A DNA stretch of 64,000 nucleotides from Candidatus Bathyarchaeota archaeon. GTDB lineage: Archaea > Thermoproteota > Bathyarchaeia > Bathyarchaeales > Bathycorpusculaceae. The notes below the pieces were generated by a model, which made no database searches, was not told the DNA's origin, and was given only the letters and a program-made list of their open reading frames with translations. Position 1 is the stretch's first letter; the number at the start of each line of letters is the position of its first letter. This document shows, piece by piece, positions 25,941 through 35,164 of this stretch. The stretch spans positions 335,808 through 399,807 of the forward strand of contig JAOZIH010000001.1 of NCBI GenBank assembly GCA_026014545.1, in the 5' to 3' direction. A program made the translations under genes and the position numbers.

Positions 25941-27854
25941 ATGTCGGTGCCTCCGCTGAGCGACGCGGTAAAGCAAACGTGCAATGCGCTGAAGCAAAGC
26001 GCGACTAAGCAGATCTCTGAGTATGAGCAGCGTTTTGCCTCGCTGAAAAACCTGTATAGCGAGTTACTGGCTGACTTGATTAGGGCGGGTTTCAGTCCAA
26101 GCGAGGCTTGGCGCACTGCAGAGGAATTCTTCGGTCAAACAAGCGTTCGCTTCGCCGGCGTAGACGGCACCATGTACTCGCGGCCAATGTTTGACATGGT
26201 TATCTTCTTCGGCGGCGCATACGCGGCGACGGGAATCGTGACTTTCTCGGAAAATACAGCGCCGCAAGTTAGGTATGACAAGAAGACGCTACAGCAGAGC
26301 ATGGGAATATCCAGCGTGGTGCCCATGTACATTAACGAAATCCCAGAAGTGGATCAGGCGTTCTTTGCTCAGGAGCAGCCCGGAGAAGTGAGCCCGAGTA
26401 AAGTACTTACAGACGAGGGCATAATAAGTAATGCTACAATCGCTAATTCCATAATGACCTTTTCAGAGTATTACCTTGCCTTCAAGCTTGCAACAGATCC
26501 AAAACAAGAAACGCGCATAATCCTGCTTGACAGGAGCTTATCGGTGGAACGGGCAAGCTTGCTTTATGACACGTCTAAAATGGAGTTCTGGACTGCCAAA
26601 TGCAGCATTCTCGGCTGCAGAGTGGACGATGTCGCGGTGGACGTTAATGATTTAGCTTTAGCGCGGCATCTTGTCTGCAATGATGGCTTAGGCTTGCCGC
26701 CGCCCAGAGCGGATTACCTTCGCTACGCAATGGTAAACTTCGCCAGAAAACGAGGCAAAGTAACTTTTGAGCAGATTAAAGCAGAATTCGGCGTTACAGA
26801 TGAGAAAAGAGCCCGTAGAATCGAACGGGCCCTCAAAAACCTCGTTAAAAAGGGAATATTACTCGAGGAAGATGGCGTTTACAAGCTAAACGAAAAGTAC
26901 GCTTCCAGCTGGGAACGCATAAAAAAGCTCACCGTTAATATTGGAGACAACTTGTTCTTCGCAAAACCGCTTGGAAAAGAATCCGCAGGCGCCATGAAAA
27001 TTGTGAAAGACGGCAAGGAACAGTGGTTGACAACGCTTGACATAGCGTTTCTCACGCTTTTTACGCTGCATATGCTCATGGAGGAATGCTGGAAGAGGCG
27101 CATACTGCTTATAGGCGTCACAAAGGATACTGCAGCACGTGACTTCAAGCGGCAGCTAGTCCCCATAATGCATCAGGAAGGCTTATTGAAAATACAGCTT
27201 AAGCTGGAAGCGCTGCAGGATTTGCCTAATACGGATCGCATGATACTCCAGTCAGCCAGCATCTTTAACTCGGAGCAGATTCAGCCGCCATGGAGCCTCA
27301 TCGAGTATGATTCTGCATTTAGAACCATGCTGCCGGATAGGCAAAAGCGCAAGGGCTGCGTTGTAGGCGCCATAAAAAACAAAATCGGCCTTGAAAAGGC
27401 TTTCTTGAAGACCTATGTGCAGCTGAGCCAGGCGAAGACGAATCCAATGTTGCGGAGCAATGTGCTGCTGGTTGATCGTTTGGCATATCCGGAATATGAT
27501 TGCAAGCCTGAAAGCCTTGTGCGGTTCTGTAATGAGCTAAGCGACGGCACGCTGGAGCCTGTGGAGACCATACTGTTTAGGGATAAGGATGTGCCTGACA
27601 AGCTGCAGAATTTAGTCATGAGCATTCTGGTGGCTATGGCGCCCGCTAATATTCCGGAAGCCTTCGGGCATAACAAGGCGCTGTTTATAGCGGATAAGGT
27701 GGCTAAGTGGAATTACAGCCAATTTAAATGTGTCGTGGATACGACGGCTGCGTGGATTTTGAATAATCATAAATTGCGCAAGTTCATATTTTACATGAGC
27801 ACTTTCCGAGAGAGGCGAGCAAGCATTGAACAGGCAAGAAGAGAAAGTCATTAA
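25941..27854 (+). CDS. nurA: NurA-type nuclease, unusually long
   Basis: NurA is the 5'-3' nuclease that works with the HerA helicase in resecting DNA ends for archaeal recombination. Start chosen at ATG 25941, eight bases after AGGTGA; the frame also opens at GTG 25917. NurA-core motifs are FAGVDGTMYSRP near residue 80 (catalytic Asp) and ILLDRSLSVER near 205. Around residues 265-330 is a winged-helix-like insert (KVTFEQIKAEFGVTDEKRARRI, RALKNLVKKGILLEEDGVYKL in part). At about 637 residues it is well beyond the usual 330-450. Its end overlaps herA by 29 bases, so the pair is coupled. Mre11 and Rad50 are not adjacent. Confidence 0.82.
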   Translation: MSVPPLSDAVKQTCNALKQSATKQISEYEQRFASLKNLYSELLADLIRAGFSPSEAWRTAEEFFGQTSVRFAGVDGTMYSRPMFDMVIFFGGAYAATGIVTFSENTAPQVRYDKKTLQQSMGISSVVPMYINEIPEVDQAFFAQEQPGEVSPSKVLTDEGIISNATIANSIMTFSEYYLAFKLATDPKQETRIILLDRSLSVERASLLYDTSKMEFWTAKCSILGCRVDDVAVDVNDLALARHLVCNDGLGLPPPRADYLRYAMVNFARKRGKVTFEQIKAEFGVTDEKRARRIERALKNLVKKGILLEEDGVYKLNEKYASSWERIKKLTVNIGDNLFFAKPLGKESAGAMKIVKDGKEQWLTTLDIAFLTLFTLHMLMEECWKRRILLIGVTKDTAARDFKRQLVPIMHQEGLLKIQLKLEALQDLPNTDRMILQSASIFNSEQIQPPWSLIEYDSAFRTMLPDRQKRKGCVVGAIKNKIGLEKAFLKTYVQLSQAKTNPMLRSNVLLVDRLAYPEYDCKPESLVRFCNELSDGTLEPVETILFRDKDVPDKLQNLVMSILVAMAPANIPEAFGHNKALFIADKVAKWNYSQFKCVVDTTAAWILNNHKLRKFIFYMSTFRERRASIEQARRESH

Positions 27855-29709
27855 CAGCCGTTGCTTCACGGATTTTGACGGCAAGTTCCGCGGCCGCTTA
27901 GCAGCGGTTATTCCACGCTACTTCGGCGGTGGAGAAGAGGCTAAGGTTACGGGCACAGGCGCCCGCTACCAATGCCGCGTCAAAATTGAGTATCAGAAGG
28001 ACTTGATGGGGTTGCTTGAGGAGGGCATGCTGCTTGCGGTGCGGAATTTTAAGCGGGCAAGCGAGGGCTCAACGCGTTATACTTTGATGGAGATTAGCCG
28101 TGTGTGGCCTGAGCATTTTGGTTTGCGTGGCTTAGGTGATCATGGCTATTACCCTATGCAGTTTGAAATCATCGAGCAGAGCGAGGAGGACTGGCAGACA
28201 GATGACACTTCAACGATGATGATTCAGATAGATGCCATCCCGATAAATTATGATTTGATTGTTAACCGGGAATGCGAGTTCGAGTTTGTCAAGGGCTTTT
28301 CGTATCCCATAGTGGGCAGCTCCGTTTACGTTTTGAATGGCGAAATGATAAATCGCATGTATAACCAGAAAATCGCCGCCTCGCTTGGAGTTGACCCGAC
28401 AAAGACTGTGGAGGATGCGCGGCTTGACCCGAGGCTTGGCTTGATAAAAATGTTTGAAGCCAGCAACGCGGCGATACCGATTTACGTGGACTTTGAAAAG
28501 CTTATCCGGTATCATTTCGGAGTTTTCGCTTTCACCGGCGGCGGGAAAAGCAATTTAATGTCTAACATTCTCAGGCGCATATTGCTGCACACAACTGAAG
28601 AGAATACCAAGATGGTTATTTTTGATATAAGCTGCGAATACACGTTTCTACTGTTAGATGTGCTGGCAGATCCGAACATAAAAGCGAAGGTTATTCTGGA
28701 GCATCGTATTGACTCGCTTGAGCAGTTTTTCAACTCGGTGGTTAAGCCGCGCGAGTACGAGACTGATCAGCGAACAAAGAAAGGGCTGCAAGCGATAATT
28801 GATCAGGGCAAGCTTTCTTATTACACTAAGCCGAAGCAGAAGATCCCCACTTACGCCGCGTTTTTGGAAGAGCTCGATGATCAGCGGAAGGACGCCATCG
28901 GCAAGCCGCACTATCAGAACGCTGTGGACGCCATTCACGATGCCGTGCTGGAGTTCGTGGAGAAACATGGCTTAAGCGAAAGCCAAGAAGTTAGTGAAGA
29001 GTTTGTTAGCTACATCGATGGCGTCGCACAGGACACTGTTGAACGATTCAAAGTTCACGATAAGAGCGGATTATATGCTTGGGCCACCACGCGAAACACG
29101 ATTTTAGACCTATTCAAGAGGCGAAACGAGAAAGAAGACAAGGCCGCGGCGGGCTTGACGGTTGAGGGCATCCGCGAGTTACTGGAGGATAAGTCAACGC
29201 GGCTGGTTGTGATTTCAATAAGCGACCCATTCACCATCAAGGAGCTTGCCATAAGCTTAACACAGGATTTGCTGGTGAGGCGGAAAAGAAGGTTCACGGT
29301 TAAACCCTACATACTTGTCGTGTTCGATGAGGCGCAGGAGTTCGTCAGCAGCAAAGAAAGCGGAATAGAAGGCAAGTGCTCTCAGCATGTGGAAACGCTT
29401 CTACGGCAAGGCCGCAAATACGGCTTAGGCGTATGCATAGCCACCCAGCGCATCGCATACCTGAACACAAATGCGCTACAGCAGCTGCACACCTACTTTG
29501 TGGGCACGCTACCACGACCATACGATAGGACTCTGGTGAGCGATACGTTCATGATTGACAAAGGAATTCTCGAAAAGACATTGGAGTTTGCACCGGGCGA
29601 ATGGCTGCTCAGTAGCTATATTGCCACAGGCATCGAGAACGTGCCAATCTTCATCAAGGCGGACAATGCGGAAAAAGAAATAGAAAAATACCTTCAAAGG
29701 AAAGCGTAA
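27826..29709 (+). CDS. herA: HerA-type DNA-translocating ATPase
   Basis: Hexameric HerA/FtsK-like ATPase that pumps DNA for the NurA nuclease. An N-terminal HAS-barrel-like region (residues about 1-200) precedes Walker A at about 235-243 (AFTGGGKSN, Ala where the P-loop usually has its first Gly) and a KMVIFDISCEYTF block. Walker B reads LVVFDEAQEFV, the sensor is ATQRIAYLN, and the arginine-finger region is RPYDRTLVSDTF. The middle portion (residues about 280-430) is a long helical insert. Starts at TTG 27826 inside the end of nurA after GAGAGGCGAG. Full length, no disrupted motif. Confidence 0.85.
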   Translation: MNRQEEKVINSRCFTDFDGKFRGRLAAVIPRYFGGGEEAKVTGTGARYQCRVKIEYQKDLMGLLEEGMLLAVRNFKRASEGSTRYTLMEISRVWPEHFGLRGLGDHGYYPMQFEIIEQSEEDWQTDDTSTMMIQIDAIPINYDLIVNRECEFEFVKGFSYPIVGSSVYVLNGEMINRMYNQKIAASLGVDPTKTVEDARLDPRLGLIKMFEASNAAIPIYVDFEKLIRYHFGVFAFTGGGKSNLMSNILRRILLHTTEENTKMVIFDISCEYTFLLLDVLADPNIKAKVILEHRIDSLEQFFNSVVKPREYETDQRTKKGLQAIIDQGKLSYYTKPKQKIPTYAAFLEELDDQRKDAIGKPHYQNAVDAIHDAVLEFVEKHGLSESQEVSEEFVSYIDGVAQDTVERFKVHDKSGLYAWATTRNTILDLFKRRNEKEDKAAAGLTVEGIRELLEDKSTRLVVISISDPFTIKELAISLTQDLLVRRKRRFTVKPYILVVFDEAQEFVSSKESGIEGKCSQHVETLLRQGRKYGLGVCIATQRIAYLNTNALQQLHTYFVGTLPRPYDRTLVSDTFMIDKGILEKTLEFAPGEWLLSSYIATGIENVPIFIKADNAEKEIEKYLQRKA

Positions 29710-29841
29710 AATAAGGAAGCACTTTTTGCGACAGAATCCGCTGATTTATAGTGTGCCAGAAAAGATTGCTTTAGCTCTGCATTTTAGGACGCTACTTTTT
29801 AATGAAGCTTGCAGAATAGAAAAAGGAGGGAAGTGATTGGG

Positions 29842-30930
29842 TTATTTGTTTCTTTTCTTTTTGAGGAGTACTGTTGTGATAGTGGCTGCTGCAATTACTG
29901 CCAAAGTTGCCGCGGCTATTAAGCGCATATCCGTTGCCGGCGATGTGGGCGTTGTAGGAGTAGGTGTGTCTTCAGGTGGGGCGGCGCCGCCGTAGCTTAG
30001 TGCTTCGATGTATCTAACTTCGCCTGTGTCAGCCCAGACGCCGACTATGATGCCTATAACGCCGCCAGGATACGCCTTATCAAGGTATAGGGTTACGCGC
30101 CAGAAAGGATACAAAGTTAACGGCTCCCGCGCTTGCATGCTAAGCTCCGCTTTGACAGGCGTTTCCAGTATTGTGAAGTCTTTTACTTCAGTTGCATCAG
30201 CGTCTAAACCTACTTTCCACGAGAAGTTCTTCGCCTGCTCCCTCGCAATGCTAATGGCCTCTTCCTGAGAGACTTTTATGGTGGTATTACCCACTTTGAA
30301 GATGCCATATATGTCGCCGAAACTCCAGATGTCGCCGTCGCGGAAACTAACGTCCATTCCAGGTTGTTCAAAGCCATCGTACGAATATGCCCACTGGAAA
30401 GATGCGAAACTTCCTTCGACTAACATGGTCAGTTTCACATTGCCCAGCGTCACTGTTGTACTTTCAACCTTGCTGACCATGTCCAGTATATCTTTTAGTT
30501 CTTGATACCGGGGGGACCCAGCCCACTTTTGATACCTATCAAGGAAACCCTTAACTTTGTCAATGAGGTTAGCAGGTTGCGCTTGAGTGTAAAATGGTGG
30601 TCTTGATCGTTCAAGAGCGTCTATAAGGCAATATGCCAAAGCATTGTTTCTATACACGGCAGTAGCATCCAGTTTACTTCCATTGGCTTCAAGTTTATAG
30701 CGCACTTCCTCTTCAGCAATACCGCCATATTCTGCAGGATAAGATACTTGGTCGTACAGCAAAGTCACGTTGTACTTTGCCAAGTCGAGCATAATGACAT
30801 CAGTCAGAAGTGACAATGTTTTCTTCTGGGCAACTGATTCAGCAGCACACGTAGAACCTTGGACAAGTGAAAAGGCTAGAACAAATGTAAGAACCAAAGC
30901 CACGTAAATCCGTTTTATAGACATATCCAT
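29842..30930 (-). CDS. secreted, membrane-anchored PepSY-like protein
   Basis: A 362-residue exported protein: signal peptide about residues 5-29 (IYVALVLTFVLAFSLVQG), a long globular ectodomain, a Pro/Thr linker (PEDTPTPTTPTSPATD) and a C-terminal transmembrane helix with a KKKRNK tail. The ectodomain has two stretches resembling PepSY repeats: VSQEEAISIAREQAKNFSW, and PFWRVTLYLDKAY followed by WADTGEVRYIEAL. PepSY domains are often protease inhibitors. The gene lies 14 bases downstream of a candidate secreted peptidase on the same strand, which fits a regulator/peptidase pair. The family match is moderate. Confidence 0.65.
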   Translation of the reverse strand: MDMSIKRIYVALVLTFVLAFSLVQGSTCAAESVAQKKTLSLLTDVIMLDLAKYNVTLLYDQVSYPAEYGGIAEEEVRYKLEANGSKLDATAVYRNNALAYCLIDALERSRPPFYTQAQPANLIDKVKGFLDRYQKWAGSPRYQELKDILDMVSKVESTTVTLGNVKLTMLVEGSFASFQWAYSYDGFEQPGMDVSFRDGDIWSFGDIYGIFKVGNTTIKVSQEEAISIAREQAKNFSWKVGLDADATEVKDFTILETPVKAELSMQAREPLTLYPFWRVTLYLDKAYPGGVIGIIVGVWADTGEVRYIEALSYGGAAPPEDTPTPTTPTSPATDMRLIAAATLAVIAAATITTVLLKKKRNK

Positions 30931-30944
30931 TTACCATCCGCTCC

Positions 30945-31838
30945 TTACGGTAGGCTCATGCTTCCGTCGCCCCAGACTCTAATTTTGCAGAGAAGGGTAA
31001 CGTTTTGTTCAGGAAAATATTCCCACCACCCTTGATAGATTGTGCTGTTCACGAAAGGACAACCAAGGTAATTCCTAGATGCTCTATCCAAGGCGCCATT
31101 TATTGTGTAGCCGCCGTAGGTGGCGTAGTAGTAGAACATTGATGCAAAAATCTGGTATGTATAGGACAGATAGCCTGTGGATTGAGAGAACGGCTTTGAG
31201 GCGTATTGCCAGCCTATGAAACAGTGGCGGCTTCCATCAGGCGTAGTGTAACCGGTAAGGTTTAGGTTTGTTCGTTTAAGCCACGAAGCAGCCATTCCCC
31301 ATGTGTGAGTCCCGTTGATGCCGCCTATTTGGGCCTCGTTTGCCGTGCCGCAGCTCCATAGGAACACGAAATCATGCCTATGGTTAACTGTGCGTAATCC
31401 AATTTCCTTGTCCCAGATGAGGTCGGTGTCAGCGCCGCCGTCATTGTCATAAAGCACCGTGTGATTATGCACGCAGGGATTTAAGCGACTATTTGGCGGG
31501 AGATATGTGGAGTGGCCTTTATAGAAGGCTGTTGCGAAATCATAAGGATAGGTTTCCAAGTAGTTTGCGACGCTGTAGACATAGTAATTCTGTGTATTAG
31601 CTCCGCAATAGTTTTCTAAATAGGCGTAGCGCCCAGTGAGGAAGAAGTAGTATCTTATGGCTGCGCAGCCGTCGATGGTTGCTTGTGCTTCTGTAGCGTC
31701 CATTTGGGCGGGTATGCCGTAAATCACGCTTCCGTTAAGTACTGCGCTAGCAGTCATTATGCCGCTTTGCGGTGAGGCAGAGAAGGCGAGCATGCCCAGA
31801 AGCAGCAGCACACCAGCTGCTTTGATTTCCTGCTTCAT
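30945..31838 (-). CDS. secreted protein, possible clan CD (caspase-like) cysteine peptidase
   Basis: Start set at ATG 31838 (GGAG 9 bases upstream), giving MKQEIKAAGVLLLLGMLAF, a clear signal peptide. The mature part is rich in Tyr and Asn-glycosylation-like sites. The pair AFYKGHSTYLPP and, about 60 residues on, DFVFLWSCGTANEA matches the His and Cys blocks of clan CD peptidases (a hydrophobic strand ending in a catalytic Cys-Gly, with a Gly-His-Ser before it). No C-terminal anchor, so it is released or bound by a partner. The assignment is by motif only; it could be an unrelated disulfide-containing surface protein. Confidence 0.5.
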   Translation of the reverse strand: MKQEIKAAGVLLLLGMLAFSASPQSGIMTASAVLNGSVIYGIPAQMDATEAQATIDGCAAIRYYFFLTGRYAYLENYCGANTQNYYVYSVANYLETYPYDFATAFYKGHSTYLPPNSRLNPCVHNHTVLYDNDGGADTDLIWDKEIGLRTVNHRHDFVFLWSCGTANEAQIGGINGTHTWGMAASWLKRTNLNLTGYTTPDGSRHCFIGWQYASKPFSQSTGYLSYTYQIFASMFYYYATYGGYTINGALDRASRNYLGCPFVNSTIYQGWWEYFPEQNVTLLCKIRVWGDGSMSLP

Positions 31839-31970
31839 GCTTCTCGTCTCCGCCAAGACTGTTTGTCTTGCAACAGTATTATTAGTAGAACCTGATATTT
31901 AATTCTACATTTTAGAACAATTGTACTAAACTATAGAACACCACTAATTTAATTGCGTTTGTAATAGGCT

Positions 31971-32040
31971 ACTTATAAGCAAGGCCCAAGCGCTGTGGGC
32001 GTATGCAGCAGCCATTGCTGTATCGCTATTTTGTTTTGAG
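31971..32040 (+). promoter_or_regulatory. TATA element and two hairpins in the alaS upstream region
   Basis: A TATA-like ACTTATAAG at about 31971-31979 is followed by two inverted repeats: GCCCA (31984-31988)/TGGGC (31996-32000), and ATGCAGCA (32003-32010)/TGCTGTAT (32016-32023, one G-U). A T-rich stretch follows at about 32027-32037. Together they could be a structured alaS leader or a short RNA gene. No homologue recognised. Confidence 0.4.
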
Positions 32041-32119
32041 GCGAAATGGTTTAAATCGTTGAACTCCGTAACCCCTTTAAAATAGGTAGCCCCAATCGTA
32101 AGCGGAGTGTCGTAGAGGT

Positions 32120-34915
32120 TTGAAGAGGTTTCCAGCAGAGGAATATGCGCTTAAGTTCTTTAAGGAAGAAGGGTTCATTAGAAAGCTTTGTCCCGGTTGC
32201 GGGGAATATTTTTGGACGCAGAATGCTGAGCAGGAGACTTGTGGCGAATCATCTTCTGATGGATGCGCTTGCTACACGTTTCTGAAGAATCCGCCGACGA
32301 GGAAAAGCTACAGTCTCCCAGAGATGCGGGAGGCGTTTCTCTCCTTCTTTGAGAAGCACAATCACATGCGCATTAGGCATTACCCGGTTGTGGCGAGGTG
32401 GCGAAACGACATTTACTTGACACACGCCAGCATAATTGACTTTCAACCATACGTAACCGAGGGCATCGCGCCGCCGCCTGCTAACCCACTGGTTATCGCG
32501 CAACCATGCATCAGGCTGGTGGACATTGGAAACACTGGACCAACGTTCGGCAGGCACCTGACCATTTTTGAGATGGGCGGCGCCCACGCGTTTAATTATC
32601 CTGATTTGGAGGTTTACTGGAAAGACGCCACAGTGCGCTATCACCACGAGTTTGTCACGGAGGTTTTAGGCGTCAAATCAGAGGATGTCACGTACAAGGA
32701 GGATGTTTGGGTCGGCGGCGGAAACGCCGGTCCAGACGTGGAGTGTATAATCGGCGGCTTAGAGGTTGCAACGCTTGTTTTCATGCAGTATAAAGTCGTT
32801 AACGGCGAGTTCATCAAGCTGCCCATACGCACCGTAGACACCGGTTATGGGCTTGACCGGTTCGCGTGGCTCTCGCAGGGTGTGCCAAGCTGCTTCCACG
32901 CCGTTTACGGTAGCGTGCTCGATAAGATCTTCGCTATGGCAGGGTTAAAGCCTGATAATGAGTTGCTGTTTTCCGTGGCGAAGTACTCTGGCTTGGTGAG
33001 CATTGATAAAACTGCGAATAGATTGAACGCGCGACGCCAAGTGGCCAAACTCGTCGGCTTAGACGTGGACGAGTTGGATAAGGTGCTGGTGCCCATCGAG
33101 AACGCCTTTGCAGTTGCAGATCACACCAAGTGCCTAAGCTTTATGCTTTCTGAAGGCATTGTGCCATCAAATATTCATGAAGGCTATCTGGCGCGGCTTC
33201 TGTTCCGCCGAGTTTATCGTCTGCTAAAGATGCTTGGCATTTCGGATAGGCTTTATGACATAGTAGATTTGCAGGTTGACTATTGGTCTAAGGATTACCC
33301 GCACATCAAAGCCATGCGCAACGAGATAATGGAGCTTTTGAAGGCAGAGGAGGAAAAGTTCACTGAGACGCTGAAGAGAGGCGAAGGTATGGTGAAGCGG
33401 ATCGCCGCGGAGCTTAAAGCCAAGCGCGTTAACCACTTGTCAGAGGCCACGCTTTCCGAGCTTTATGATTCGCATGGACTTCCACCGGAAATTGTTAAAG
33501 AAGTGGCAGAGGCTGAGGGCATAGCCGTGGAGGTTCCTGAAGACTTCTACACTTTAATCGCGAAGAGGCACATGCAGGCGGAGAAGCCCACGGAAGAGGA
33601 AGAAGTGAAAGTGGAAGCCGACTTGGAAGCGGCTGTGGCAGATTTGCCGCCAACCGAGCAGATGTATTATGCCGATGCCTATGTGAGAGAGTTCGAAGCA
33701 AAAATTCTCAAAATAATCAATGGACAACATGTTGTCTTGGACCGCACTTACTTTTATCCTGAAGGCGGAGGCCAGCCTGCAGACGAGGGATTCCTGCTAC
33801 TCGACGACGCCAAGGTAGAGGTTGTGGATGTGCAGAAGGTTGGCAGAGTCATCCTGCACCGGGTTAAAGATGCATCTGCGCTTAAAGCGGGTACAGTTGT
33901 CAAGGGCGTGATTGACTGGGAAAAGCGCTATGCGCTCATGAAGGCGCATACGGCTACGCACTTGGTTAATGGCGCGGCAAGGCGCGTGTTAGGCGAGCAT
34001 GTTTGGCAGCATGGCACCCAGAAGGGAGTGGAGAGCACGCGGCTGGACATTTCGCATTACCGCCGCTTAACGCCTGAAGAGATACATAAAATTGAAACTC
34101 TCGCAAACCAGGCGGTTTTGGCTGATATGCCCGTTACGACTGCGTGGATGCCTAGAAGCCAGGCGGAAGCGCAGTATGGTTTCAGGCTTTATCAGGGCGG
34201 CGCTGTGCCTGGAAAGGATATCCGCGTGGTGAAAACTGGAGACTGGGATGTGGAAGCTTGCGCTGGAACGCACTTGAAGCGGACAGGCGAGATAGGCTTC
34301 CTAAAGATTCTCTACACAGAGCGCATCCAGGACGGCGTGGAGCGGCTTGTGTACGCGGTTGGACTTTACGCGTTGAAGGCCGTGCAGCAGCAGGAGCGAC
34401 TGCTGTGGAAGGTTTCGGAGATTTTGAGTGCGCCGCTGGAGAAGCTTGATAAAACCGCTGAAAAGCTCGTGAAAGAGCTGAAGGAAGCCAACGCGGAGAA
34501 TCGGAGACTAATCAAGGAGTTAGCAGCAAGAGACAGCGCAGCGCTGGAGCAACCGAAAGCAGCAGAGCAAACCGAGGAAATCGGTGGGGTAACAATTGTT
34601 GAACGTTGCTTCCAAGAAGTGGACGTCAACCGCATAGTGCAAACTGCGAATGAAATAGTAAAACGAAACGAGGCGGCGGTTGCACTGCTTTTTGCGGCAG
34701 ACGAGAAAAACGCACGCGTCCTTGTGATGGCTGGGAAAGTCGCCGTGGAGAAGGGCATTAACGCTGGTGAAATAGTTAGAGCTGCTGCGTCCATAATTGG
34801 CGGTGGCGGCGGGGGGAAACCCAACTTTGCCCAAGGCGGCGGAACCCAACCAGAAAAACTGCAGGAAGCTGTGAAAACCGCAAAAGAAATCATCAAGAAG
34901 CAACTAAAATGTTGA
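32120..34915 (+). CDS. alaS: alanyl-tRNA synthetase, archaeal type
   Basis: Charges tRNA-Ala. At 931 residues it has the archaeal layout: N-terminal KFFKEEGFIRKLCPGCGEYFWT with a Cys-rich element, the class II core (HYPVVARWRNDIYLTHASI, VFMQYKVVNGEFIKLPIRTVD in parts, GLDRFAWLSQG), the editing domain with zinc-binding motifs HTATHLVNGAARR and CAGTHLKRTGEIG, and the C-terminal oligomerisation/DHHA1 domain with IIGGGGGGKPNFAQGGG. TTG 32120 start. A TATA element and two hairpins lie upstream (31971-32040). The gene is followed by copy 2 of the dispersed repeat. Confidence 0.97.
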   Translation: MKRFPAEEYALKFFKEEGFIRKLCPGCGEYFWTQNAEQETCGESSSDGCACYTFLKNPPTRKSYSLPEMREAFLSFFEKHNHMRIRHYPVVARWRNDIYLTHASIIDFQPYVTEGIAPPPANPLVIAQPCIRLVDIGNTGPTFGRHLTIFEMGGAHAFNYPDLEVYWKDATVRYHHEFVTEVLGVKSEDVTYKEDVWVGGGNAGPDVECIIGGLEVATLVFMQYKVVNGEFIKLPIRTVDTGYGLDRFAWLSQGVPSCFHAVYGSVLDKIFAMAGLKPDNELLFSVAKYSGLVSIDKTANRLNARRQVAKLVGLDVDELDKVLVPIENAFAVADHTKCLSFMLSEGIVPSNIHEGYLARLLFRRVYRLLKMLGISDRLYDIVDLQVDYWSKDYPHIKAMRNEIMELLKAEEEKFTETLKRGEGMVKRIAAELKAKRVNHLSEATLSELYDSHGLPPEIVKEVAEAEGIAVEVPEDFYTLIAKRHMQAEKPTEEEEVKVEADLEAAVADLPPTEQMYYADAYVREFEAKILKIINGQHVVLDRTYFYPEGGGQPADEGFLLLDDAKVEVVDVQKVGRVILHRVKDASALKAGTVVKGVIDWEKRYALMKAHTATHLVNGAARRVLGEHVWQHGTQKGVESTRLDISHYRRLTPEEIHKIETLANQAVLADMPVTTAWMPRSQAEAQYGFRLYQGGAVPGKDIRVVKTGDWDVEACAGTHLKRTGEIGFLKILYTERIQDGVERLVYAVGLYALKAVQQQERLLWKVSEILSAPLEKLDKTAEKLVKELKEANAENRRLIKELAARDSAALEQPKAAEQTEEIGGVTIVERCFQEVDVNRIVQTANEIVKRNEAAVALLFAADEKNARVLVMAGKVAVEKGINAGEIVRAAASIIGGGGGGKPNFAQGGGTQPEKLQEAVKTAKEIIKKQLKC

Positions 34916-34939
34916 ACTCGCTACCGTAGTAGAGCTCGA

Positions 34940-34994
34940 ATAGACCCTCTATAGGTTTCTGCAATGAATCTCTAATATGCGCCAAATATGAAGG
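34940..34994. repeat. dispersed 55-bp repeat, copy 2
   Basis: Matches 3796-3850 on the same strand with two mismatches (both in the CCACTA/TCTCTA segment at the middle). It lies 25 bases after the alaS stop, in the gap between the converging alaS and cdvC genes. Flanking bases differ between the two copies beyond a few letters. Confidence 0.9.
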
Positions 34995-35164
34995 TGTAGC
35001 GTGGTTTATTTTTTGCTAAAAATTGGTGTAGTTTGTTGGGTTGTGGGGTTTGGAGAAATGGTTTGAGGGGGAGAAGGGAGAGCGTGCAAAAATTAGGGGT
35101 TATCTCCAAACCTTTCCACCCAACTTTTTTACGGTTTTGTGCTTTTTCCCTCCATTCCCTTTTT

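Noticed and set aside
34366-34896. Minus-strand 176-codon frame over the end of alaS
   Set aside because: Antisense to the strongly conserved C-terminal domain of alaS; Ser/Phe/Pro-rich composition is typical of such shadows.
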